This document shows, piece after piece, positions 36,314 through 46,945 of a DNA stretch of 64,000 bases. This DNA is from Paracentrotus lividus. Taxonomy: Eukaryota; Echinodermata; Echinoidea; Camarodonta; Echinidae. The DNA is taken from the NCBI GenBank assembly GCA_940671915.1, contig CALNVZ010003434.1, positions 20,295,964 to 20,359,963 on the forward strand. The letters run 5' to 3'. Every line of letters starts with the position of its first letter. Within the stretch, counting starts at the first letter, position 1. The position numbers were made by a program, and so were the translations under genes. The notes beneath the pieces are model-generated. The model did no database searches. It was given only the letters and a program-made list of their open reading frames with translations, and was not told where the DNA came from.

Positions 36314-36741
36314 ATATAGGTTTTCCTCGTCAATTTCATTGTTTTGTCAATCAATTGCATATTTGAGGCATTCATTTTCGGAAAAAACGCTGATGCATCA
36401 AAATGTTGCCAGTCAAAATTGTGTTTAATCATCAAAATTAACGATTGTTGCGATCGATTTCGTATTTGCGCATTCTACTTCACATAATAAGCATACATTC
36501 GGCAATAACTATTCCGTATACTCAAATTCGTACTAATTTGAATGCACAAATAATGAAATTAAATGCCTATATCCGAATTTGAACTTTGCAACCATTACTT
36601 TGTGTGCCTAAAAACGGATTTGAGAGCATGAACACGAAATTGTTTGACTAAAGTCAGTCTGTCGCATCAAACACACGAATTTGAATACACATTAAATGAA
36701 AACGGATGATAAGTGTATGAAATTGGCCGGAAAACCTATAT
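36314..36741. mobile_element. 428-bp MITE with ATATAGGTTTTCC ends, copy 2
   Basis: ATATAGGTTTTCC plus GTCAATTTCAT on the left faces ATGAAATTGGCCGGAAAACC on the right. Same family as 32003-33548. Confidence 0.75.
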
Positions 36742-39482
36742 TACAAGGTAATTCTTATGGTCCCAAGGACCTCAAGAGTTAAAACAAGTTTCTATGGTAC
36801 TAGGTCCACCAATATAGAAACATTCATATTATTTAACCAAATTAATGAAAAGGTTTATTGAAGAAAAAAAATATTGAAATATGAATGTCACTTTTCAATG
36901 CCTTTAAAACTCTCCTTCCCTGCCAAGGAAAGTGCATGTCTGGTAAAAAGGAAGATAAGATACAGTTGTTGCTATTTTCTGCCAAAACATTTTGACATTT
37001 AGACTTTTTCTCTACCCCACATGCCGGTAAAATGTACGTATCTCAGAGCCACATGAGTAGCTGGAGTCGAGCCCATTCGGAAGCTGATGTCTGTGCAATG
37101 GTTTTAGCATTATATTTTGAAAATAATTATGATGCAGCTACTCTCTACACGTAAACAAGTGAATTTCCACTCGTTCAGAAGAGTTAAACGAAGGACAACC
37201 CGTTTTTGAGTGGCAAACCGCTCTGAGAGGAGTGAAAGTTGTCATTTCGATAACAAGTTTCCACTCTTACAGAGCTAACAATTCACTTTAAGTTCCCCGC
37301 TCTCAAAAACAAACATCTGCGCTTTTGTTTTCACTTTGCAACGGAAGCTTCCACTGCGAGAGCACATTTAAAGACGTTTGAAAACTCGATTGTGTTCAGT
37401 GTCATATTTCGTTACCTTCGCGATGCTCAAGGTTGTAAAATGAAAGCAGATCGTGATTCAAAACGCATCTTTTTCGGCGTTTAAATTTTCCTCTGAATGG
37501 AGATCTGAAAGACGTTTACTTTTACGACAGGGAATGGGGACAATGAACACCCAAGATCAGCGTTCATGTTGGCGTTTAAAATTTGAAAATGGACATTGAA
37601 CACACCCTAAGTAAAAGTCCTCCATGAAAAGTTATATTCTACACCAAGTAACTTTATAAAAATGTGACATTTCTGTCCCCCATATTCATGTATATATGAA
37701 GCGAGATCGACATTTAATTGGTAAAACCGTTATACAGCATTACAAAAGTAAATTATCAAACATATTTGCAAATATTTCTGAGGTAAACATAAAACAATCT
37801 TTATTGCACTTTTTTACAGTTGAAATATTCCTGCAATGCAGCTTAGAAGCTTGACTGCATCGTTAGCAGAAAGGGACGAGGAACTCAGGATAAAAATATT
37901 TAAAGGATATATTCACCATGTCAAAAACTGTATCAGAAACATTTATGGATGGATATCTCCAACATGCAAGATAGGCTAATATCTTTACGCTAACAAACAA
38001 CATACATATTAGACACTAATAGTTATGCAAGACATACAGCAATATCACATACGAAAATGAGTATTTACATAATGAAGGAGACTCCTGCTCACTCGAATTC
38101 TAAGCAAACGACATAACTGTTTGGTCATTTGGAAAGGTGGAATTTTTTTTTTTACAAATCAAGTTGGATAAAAAAACAATTTTATATCAAATATAAAGGC
38201 ACCTTTAATTATCTACTAATGTACACTGTGCATCAATGCAGCTACTAAAAGCAAATCAATTAATATGAAAGTTTCTTTTTTAGATAATTTTAGCTGATTT
38301 TAACTTAGCATTTATTTGTTTCAGATGACTAGATTTCAGGAGTGATATCCTGTTAAAGAATTATGTTATGTAATGTTTTCTCCAACTTTCAGCCTCAGAA
38401 AAATCTTGATTTTAGCGATACTAATAATACTCATAATTAATATATAATAATACTCTTGTACTCTAGGGCCACACATTCAACAAGTTTTTCGAGCTGGTAT
38501 ATACAGTGCATCCCAGAAAAAGTGGAACAGTAATGGTCAGATATTTTATGGTGAAGTTAACAAAACATTAAATTCACAATTCGCAATTTAACAGTTGAGC
38601 TGTTTTTCTCTCTTTTGACACTTAACTTTAATAAGATAAACACATAGATAAGCAAAAAGATTTAGAAATTGAAATGTTAAAATCAAATTGTGCAAATCAG
38701 AACAATAGGAACCATACTCATATGCCCACAGGAAGGGAACAACTCTTGCATTCCCTATCATTTAGAGATTAGATAGAAGAAACTTGACAAAGAACATAAT
38801 TGGTAATAAATGAACTTTTCTTTTTCTGAGGCAAGTTTGTTACATCTTTCCAAACCCGACCACTCATTCTGCGCAAGTTGATTTTCACAATTAATTTGCA
38901 AACAATTCCTGCTCATCTATGCATTGCACTTTAAATCTGCATTAGATGCCAAATGAAAGAAGAAAGACTAGATTTTAAAATAATACCCTTAATATTTCAT
39001 TAATTGCTTGTTCTCAACCAAGAAAAAAGACCAACTCTTCGGTTCCGTTTTTTACTGGGAAGCACTTTCTATAAATTTGTTTGTTTTTCTGGTTCTACGA
39101 CAAGAAAGACATTCTGCGATTTCATCATTACCCGATCTAATACTGGATACGCTATATATTTTCGCGATTTTGCTTCAAGATGGAGAATCCGCAAGAGTAT
39201 ATTTTTGTGAATTTATAGTATTTGCATTCGCTTTGTACAGAAGTATCACGAAATGAAAATTTTTGCGGTCAGTAAGCCGAAATTTGCAAAAAATAAAACC
39301 ACCAAAAAATATTCAGCGTATACAGTAATAAGTATAAGATATTGTGATATCGCAATTACTCCATGATTCCCCGCCCCCAATATTTTAAAAGATAGAGATA
39401 ACGCTCATCCTTTGACGCTACCAATAACAAAATAGTCGATTACATTCTTGCCAAGAAGGTGCATTCCAGATCCAACGAAGGA
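36742..39482. other. Intergenic / probable 3' UTR of phosphatase gene
   Basis: No recognised exon. TATACAGTGCATCCCAGAAA at 38499 resembles a Tc1-type transposon end, without a partner in view. The part nearest 39482 is presumably 3' UTR of the minus-strand gene. Confidence 0.45.
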
Positions 39483-39608
39483 TCAGATTAGTCCATCGTT
39501 TTTACGGGTGCGAGGATTCATTTCCATAAAGACGAGGTCGTGGCCGCGGCCCCCTGGGTGATTGTTAGCGGAGCCGCCCTGTCGGAAGAGATCTGATACA
39601 CCAAATGC
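39483..39608 (-). CDS. Phospholipid phosphatase (PAP2/LPP) last exon
   Basis: Begins after CCCATCAG and encodes AFGVSDLFRQGGSANNHPGG then RGHDLVFMEMNPRTRKNDGL, one further residue, and TGA at 39485-39483. The VSDLF word is the usual end of the sixth membrane span in animal lipid phosphate phosphatases. A short cytoplasmic tail follows. It joins in phase 0 to the exon at 49680-49856 through a 10-kb intron. The family removes phosphate from phosphatidate, lysophosphatidate and sphingosine-1-phosphate at membranes. PLPP1/2/3 subtype cannot be assigned. Confidence 0.8.
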   Translation of the reverse strand, partial: AFGVSDLFRQGGSANNHPGGRGHDLVFMEMNPRTRKNDGLI

Positions 39609-39630
39609 CTGATGGGAAGAGACAGAGAAG

Positions 39631-39957
39631 GTGGAGAAGGAAACAAAAACACAAATTAGAAAATCATTAGTTATCAGATATCATCAGTGTTTCCATTTGG
39701 AGACAGAACATTTACAGTATCGGCTTCAAAGCATTGGAATACATTATCACTCTCTATTAGACAGTCCCCTTCAGTGGAAACCTTCAAAAAGGCACTTAAG
39801 ACGCATCTATTTCCTAACCTGTAGGGTTTTTTTTTTAAACATTAATCATCATGTTCATTCATTGCATTAATATTATTTTGTGTATTGTAGGCGCTTTGGA
39901 CCTACTGGAAAAAGAGCAGTATAAACATTAAGTATTATTATTATTATTATTATTTGA
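39631..39957 (+). mobile_element. 5'-truncated CR1/L2-like LINE 3' end
   Basis: A frame encodes SKHWNTLSLSIRQSPSVETF then KKALKTHLFPNL and stop, the classic C-terminus of CR1/L2-type reverse-transcriptase ORFs. The 3' end has GCGCTTTGGACC..GAGCAGTATAAA and an (ATT)n tail at 39930-39955. It lies antisense in the phosphatase intron, 22 bases from the last exon's acceptor. Confidence 0.8.
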
Positions 39958-40065
39958 TTCGTTAATCCCCTGATAACCCTAACACAGGTTTAGAGTTTAG
40001 GGTTAGATAAAGGTGAGGGTACAGAATGGGTTTAGGATTAGGAATGTCGACTAGGGGAGTCAACA
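39955..40065. repeat. Inverted-repeat unit with TTAGGG-like words
   Basis: TTAATCCCCTGATAACCCTAAC on the left and GACTAGGGGAGTCAAC on the right surround GTTTAGGGTTAGATAAAGG and TTTAGGATTAGG. Confidence 0.5.
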
Positions 40066-40582
40066 AAAGGAAATACCCATATATCATAATCAGAAAGAAA
40101 GAAGAATAGTATTAGTGTTATGTGATATATGAAATGATGCTAATCATAAGGTCAAGATTTCCTTTTTTATTGATTTACATATTATCTAGGTGGTCATTCA
40201 TCAGAACGCTGTTGTGAATAGAAGGAGGGTTCAAGATAAAAAGCTAAAAGTCAGCTGAAGTTGGAATTCGGTGCTCCATCAGTCTGCTTTCCTTGTTACA
40301 AGTTTTTACGATTTTTGCGTGCAGCGAGTAGTTTCCATACAGCATGTACTGCACTTAAACAATCCAAAACCGCAAAATAGCTTGCTATTGTGGAAACAAG
40401 TCCAACAAAATGTGGTCAAGCATTTTGCTCGGTGGATTGAGAAAAAAAAGTCAGGTATTTTTTAATCTGGCTACTTCATGAAATCAGAGAAAGCATACAA
40501 TTTCTGGATTATGGTTTGGTGAAGAACCATACACTGTTGACCAAAGAGAGTTGTGTATTACATGACAAAGTCTTGAAAGCAA

Positions 40583-41580
40583 ATGCCAAGGTATAAAGAG
40601 GATGATGACACAAGCCTGTTTTTCCTTTCCAGAAAGCCTTGGAAAGCCCTGGAAGTTTATAGTTTCATCCTATCGGTATCTCCTTGTGATCTTCCCCGCT
40701 ACTTATCCAAGCTAATTAAGACTCTGCCTGATCTGAGTCTATCGGAAACTTCATGCTCAGCTGACGTGAAAAGAGCCGACAAAAATCACAGAGTTGAAAG
40801 ACAAGACTTGCTTATCAAGACCTGTTCTGAAAGCTTCTGGTTTACAAATTTCCTTCAAGTCCAAAGACAGATTTCCTTGAAGTTCCAAAACTGATTTCTT
40901 TGAAGACTAAAAAAAGAATGTCAGAAAAGTTCATTCAATGACAGATATGAGAAATTATTCAAGGCCTGTTACAAAAAGCTTCTGGTTTCAAATTTAACGC
41001 ATTTCCTTCTCATTTTAAGAAAGATTGTGATTAACATCTAAGAAAGATTATCACATATAGACCTATCAATGACAGACAAGTCTAGTTTTTCTGACCTGTT
41101 CTGGAACCTTCTGATAACAAAAAAATAATAATTTCCATCAAGTTGTAAGAAAGTTTTCCTTTCAAGAAACAAACAAGAGTGTCAGAAGACATTTGCATGA
41201 TGGACAAAACTAGTTTTTAAAGTTCTAACTGTAATGAATCTACACTTCCTTCATGTCCTATAAAGAATGAATTCCTTCAAAGTGCCCAGAAAAAATGTCA
41301 GCAAAGGATATTTTGATAAAAAGATAACACTACTTTTTGAAGGCCTGTTCAGGCAGTTTCTGATTTAAAATTTTAGAAATTTCTGTCAAATCTTAAGGAA
41401 GATTAAAATAATAAAAAAAACTACAACAGAATGTTAGAGAAAGACTTCTTGATGATAGACAAGACTATTATAAATTACTTTTCAAGACAAGTACTTCAAG
41501 CTTCTGATTCCAATTTTTAAATAGACATTTTGTTCAGGCTCTAAAGTTGATTTGGTTTAAGACCCAAGCAATATTTATTA
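40583..41580. repeat. Degenerate tandem repeats, CTGTTCTGAAAGCTTCTG type
   Basis: Related phrases recur roughly every 110-130 bases: GACCTGTTCTGAAAGCTTCTGG, GGCCTGTTACAAAAAGCTTCTG, GACCTGTTCTGGAACCTTCTG and GGCCTGTTCAGGCAGTTTCTG. Each is followed by a TTTCCTTCAAGT-like and a GTCAGAAAAG-like word. An old, diverged minisatellite; the open frame at its start is not called as a gene. Confidence 0.6.
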
Positions 41581-41589
41581 TTAAACCTT

Positions 41590-41662
41590 ACCATGAGGCC
41601 AAAAAAAAAATTGTTTGGTTGTCCAATGAATGCCTTTTTTCAAAAATCGGGTCGGTCGGTCG

Positions 41663-41704
<42 letters not shown>

Positions 41705-41981
41705 CTCCCATTGAAAAAAAAAGAAAAACAAAGACGAATGACTTCCATTTTTTAGATCACTTTTACGTTTTAATGAGTTATGTAAAATGGGACTGCATGG
41801 AAAAATAACACATGTTATAATACTGTTTTATGAAAATAATTACAAATAAATATGAGCTGTGTATTTTCGGCGTTTGGGTGAAAAAAAAAAAAAAAAAAAA
41901 AAAAGAGGTTGGTCGGGGTCGGCCGTTTTCAGAGGGTCGGTCGGTCGAGGACAACCAAACAATTTTTTTTTTGGGGCCTGA
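41590..41981. mobile_element. ~390-bp inverted-repeat element, TTGTTTGGTTGTCC arms
   Basis: AGGCCAAAAAAAAAATTG plus TTTGGTTGTCC on the left faces GGACAACCAAAC plus AATTTTTTTTTGGGGCC on the right. GGGTCGGTCGGTCGG and its partner lie inside, followed by long poly-T and poly-A runs that also face each other. Confidence 0.85.
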
Positions 41982-42321
41982 TGGACAAGGCAAGCCTGAT
42001 TTCACAAATTTCATGCATTTCCCCTAGTCCCGAGAAAGCTTGTCACATATGGACCTTTCTGTGTTAGAGAGATGAGGATTTCAGGAGGGGCTAACCTATG
42101 GGCTCACTTCTTTACCCCTACCAGATGACAGATTGGAGGAAAGGGGTAGCTTTGGATACTAATGGGGGACCTTAAACGCCCTTTCCTCTGCCACACCCTA
42201 TGACAATTCTACCCTTGGAACTAGGCAAGAATTGGCAGTAGCTATTTACCCATCGTAAAGTGTTCTTAGATTGTGATCGATTTGAACTATCAGTGAATTT
42301 AAACCCGTGAAACAGAGCCGA

Positions 42322-42490
42322 GTGGTGTTTCATCAAGTCATTCGAAAGTTAAGAACAACTCTACGAACAACTGTTGATCATTTCTTGTGGTAACTGATTG
42401 AGAATGTGATTAGTGTAACAACTAAGAAACTGTTCCAGTTGTTTGTAAAGTCATTTGTAACTTTACGAGCAACTTGGTGTAACACCATCC
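42322..42490. mobile_element. ~169-bp MITE, GTGAAACACC family, copy 3
   Basis: GGTGTTTCATCAAGTCATTC on the left faces AACTTGGTGTAACACC on the right. Interior GTAAAGTCATTTGTAAC, as in the copy at 8421. Confidence 0.85.
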
Positions 42491-43641
42491 AGTAGTGAGA
42501 TAATTATCACAAGTTGAGAACTAGACAATCATATTACCGCAAATGAAAATTCTACCCTTGGGACTACGAAAGAATAGGAAGTACAATGTAGTTATTACCT
42601 CACCAGATGAATGTTCTTAAGTTCAGAAATCGATCCCAACTTCTAATATGTTTTTACCCATAAAACAGAATTGGAGTGAGTTAATTATCAAGTTCATCTA
42701 AATTCCCTATAATGTTCCAATAATCAATTTCTGTCAAAATTCAAAATTGTGTGTTAAAAACTATTTGAGCAAACAATTCCTCAACTATAGAATAAGTTTG
42801 AGCCGAAATATTTTTCTCTTGCCTGTATTATCAAAATGAGCAAGAATCAAATTTAGAAAAAAATAATCAACCTGTGTGTTTTAAACAGCAAATTGAAATG
42901 AAGAATTAAAACCCACAAGTACATAAATCAAAATATCTTTTCCCCCTATTTGCTTTTTTAATTAGGCATGAATTCCATTTTGCAAAACAACAATTTATGC
43001 AAACAAAGCCTGTTTACTCCAAATTCATGCCTATCCATGCAATAGTTCAAATATTTTGATAAAGAGATAAAATTGAGTGGGAAGTTATGGATATTTGCTT
43101 CTATTCTTCCCACAGTTTGGTGTCTCTAGTCTCTCCCCCTTTCACTTGTTTTTCTCTCAAGAGAGAATATGCAGGTAAATAATTATGCACTGAATTTTTT
43201 TTTTATAAATCTGATTTCAATTCCTCAAACAATGTGAATAAAGCAATTGCCTTTTATAGAGGTGTAACAAAGCCTCATGATTTTTTTTAAATTTAATTTT
43301 TATCACTTTGCAGTAATATAAAAAGAAGGTGAGATAATAATGTTTTCGACATTATAGTAGGGTTTAAGTTATAACATCTTTTTTGAAATATGATGGAATT
43401 ATATGTTGACTTGTCTCTTTGCCTTGGCTTAATTTGAAATGACTTTTAAATAACAAAATATTATTTGGCCATGAGGCATGTGATTTCTAATAACAAGTAT
43501 GTTTATTTCTTGCAATCAGATCATTGCTAGAATAATAAACATGCTTTTCCGCAGCTATCAATTATGTGTGTTAAGTGTGTTTATTTATTGCACTCAGACA
43601 ATCACTACAATAACCTACTTATTTTTCACAGGTTTCAACTA

Positions 43642-44707
43642 TACAGTGTGTTCCTAAAAAAAGGTAATCGAAGTTCAAAGGTCATTCATTTCAAAAGTAT
43701 ATGGTTTATTTTTGTGATTTGTTTACTAAAATACTAAGTAACTCATCAGCTTTAAGTTGAGACATTGCTTACTTCCAAATTGTCAAGGGTCACAGAGTTA
43801 GGGTAATTTGAAGGTGATAGGTACAAAACCCACTTCTTCCGAGTTTTCGGTTTGTAGGGTATGAAACCAACTTTTCATAAGTTTTGGGTTTTATCGTTTT
43901 TATTTTATTTTTTCCCGCACAAAGATTCAATGAAATGCAATCTCATCTGTCAAAGGACCAATCTCACTGGCAATGAGATGGCTTCTTGATTATGAGTCTC
44001 TGGAGTCTCGGAGAGGTCATCGCGACGTCTCTTGATTCTGCAACAAGTCGCGAGAAAAATCAAACAAATGTCACACATGTCCAATCTTTTAGTAGACTTC
44101 TTTAATACGTGAGCAAGTCTCTGTGACATGTTTGCGGACGGTTGCTGCGACGTCCCTTAAGTATCCACGACGTCGCAGAGACGTTGTCGGAACTTGTTGA
44201 CGATTAAAAGAAATCGAACGGGCTAATAATTTTTACTTGCTGGCGTCTTAAAGAAGTCTACTAAAAGATTGAACATGTTTGACTTTTATTCCATTTTCCC
44301 TCGACTCCCTGAAGTCTCAGGAGACGTCATAACGATGTCTCCACGACTCAAGAGACCCATAATTGCGAACCCCTCTCATTGCCATTGAGATAGGTCCTTT
44401 GACAAATGAAATTGCATTTTATTGAAACTTTGTGTGACAAAACCCCTCAAAACTATCAAACCAAAAAATTATAAAAAGATGGTTTCATACCCTAAAAACG
44501 AAAAACTTGGAAAAAATGGGTTTTGTACCTATCACCTTCAAAGGACCCTAACTCTGTGACCCATTACAGTTTGGACGTAAGCAATGTCTCAAATTAAAGC
44601 TGATGAGTTACTTAATATTTTAGTAAACAAATCACAAAAATAAATCCTATACTTTTGAAATGAATGACCTTTGAACTTCGATTACCTTTTTTTAGGAACA
44701 CACTGTA
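43642..44707. mobile_element. 1.07-kb foldback element, Tc1-mariner-like ends, copy 2
   Basis: Starts TACAGTGTGTTCCTAAAAAA and ends with the exact complement, TA on both sides. Arms align with the element at 7074-8085 over the full length, with CATCAGCTTTAA, CAAAACCCA and GAGTCTCTGGAGTC blocks mirrored. Better preserved at the termini than copy 1. No transposase. Lies in the phosphatase intron. Confidence 0.9.
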
Positions 44708-44978
44708 TAAGTGCAAGGAGCAAACATCAGCAAAGAAATATACTGTGTCAATATTGTCTGATATCCATGATGGTTATGATGCATACAAAAAACAGCACAT
44801 TATATCTAACAAGCCTAGCCAAAATCAATATCCCAATATCCCAGATAGATCTGTATTGTTCCAAGTGCCGATTCAATATCTTATTCTAATTCTTGAAGCT
44901 GTTACAGAATCTGCTACAGAAATATTCATAGTTCAGAATTAAATGTCTGTTAAGTCTGTAAACAGACCCTTCTAAACA

Positions 44979-46945
44979 CAACACAAAAAGTAAGTTCCCC
45001 CTATTTCAGATAACAATAATTTTTGAACCAGGAGGAATTGAAAAAATCTAATTATATGCCCGTGTAGGTAATTTTATTAGCTACCAGGTGACCGATTCTT
45101 TAGAAGAATCATGATATCATGCTTCAGTGAGTAATGGTTTAATGAAAAAATGTCATTTTTTGAAGATCACAAGGCAATTATCACAACTTTGATTAATGAT
45201 TTCGGAACAATATTAAAATAATTTAACATCATGCTTGTCAAAAGAGATGCCACATGTGTGCCCTAACATAAAAAATGAGTTCAAGGTAAAATTTCACGGT
45301 TGAGTGAGCACTAGGTTAAAATTGCAAAAACTGCAGTTTTTGTGTTTTTACGTGGTATATTCGATTGAATATGATTGAATCCCTGTGTTGGAAGTGTATT
45401 TTGACTTTTGCTAACAGTTCACTGTTGAATGAACACATAAAACAAACAAAAATAGGCCATTTTTAAATAATGATCAGGCATTGCAGTAGTTTTAGGCACT
45501 AAAAATCATCTCAATAACATTTTTGAGCTATGTTTAGAACCTTTGGACATGTGTCAATGATCCTATGGCTCTTGTTTAAAAATTCATGCTTCAATGAGCA
45601 CGTGAGATTAGAAAACCTATTTTGTCATGTACGAACTAAAATTTGAATTTTTACTTTGATTAAACAGCAAGATTGTTTTTGGGGAGTACCTCAGAGTTTA
45701 TTTTCACAAAAATCCTGATTTTTCATGCCTCACTAGGCACAAGATACAAGAAAATCATGCATATGAGAAGAAAGTTTAGGGCTCCATCACGGTTCAGTGA
45801 CTTACCAGATAACCAATTTGAATCAAGATCATGTTAGTTGGTGACCACCTTAAGCTGTGTGTCAAGTTTCATGGAATAACTCAAAGTCAAATGGACAAAA
45901 ATTAACAATGAAAATATGCCAAATTTCACTTTTTGCTAAACCTCTGAACACAAAGTCAATGGGGGAGGCAATTATTATCTGACAATTGTGAAATTCGGCC
46001 TAAATTTATTGATGATTATTGTTCATTCTACCATAAGTTATTCCATGAAACTTGACACACACCTTTAGATGGTCACAAACTAACATGATCTCGATTCAAA
46101 TTGCATATCCGGTAAGTCACTGAACCGTGACGGAGCCATAAACTTTCTTCTCATTTGCATGAGTTTCTTGTATCTTGTGCCCAGTGAGGCGTGAAACATC
46201 AGGATTTTTGTGAAAATAAATTTCGAGGTACTCCTCCAAAACAATCGTGCTGTTTAATCAAAGTGAAAATTCAAATTTTAGTCCATACATGACAAAATAG
46301 GTTTTCTAGTCTCACATGCTCATTGAAGCATGAATTTGTAAATAATTGCCATAGGATCATTGACACGTGCCTAAAGAATATAAACACAACAAAAAAATGT
46401 CATTGAGATTATTTATAGTGCATAAAATTACTGAAATACCTCTTCGTAATTCTAAAATGGCCTATTTTTTGGTTGTTTGATGGGTTCATTCAACCGTGAA
46501 GGAAGTGATATTGGTTGCATACACTTCCAAAACAGGAATTCCATCATATTTGATCAAATATACCATCACAAAGAAGTAAAAATTGCAGTTTTGGCCATTT
46601 TTGGTGCATGCTCACTCAACCGTGAAATTTGTTTTTTTCCGTATGTTGGGAAGCACGTTTTGCATACATTCTGATGTGTAAAATGTTTAAAATCTGAAAA
46701 TGGGTCAGATATTATTGAATTAAAGTTGTGATTTTAGGCTTGTGAACTTCAAAAAAATTACATTTTTGCATTCAACCATTAATCACTGAAGCATGATTAG
46801 ATGATTTCTCCTAAAATTCGCTACCCTGGTAGCTAATTAAATTCCCTACATGGACATATAATTCGATTTTTTTTTTTCTTCAAATCCTCCTAGTTAAAAA
46901 ATGATTGATATCTGAAATAGGGGGAACTTTCTTTTTGTGTTTTGT
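44979..46945. mobile_element. 1.97-kb near-complete palindrome (foldback element)
   Basis: AACACAAAAAGTAAGTTCCC on the left faces GGGAACTTTCTTTTTGTGTT on the right. Mirrored pairs continue inward almost to the centre near 45960. Examples are TAGCTACCAGG with CCTGGTAGCTA, GTGAGCACTAGG with GCATGCTCACTC, TCAATGATCCTATGG with CCATAGGATCATTGA, and TCACGGTTCAGTGACTTACC with GGTAAGTCACTGAACCGTGA. No transposase frame of any length. Confidence 0.9.
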
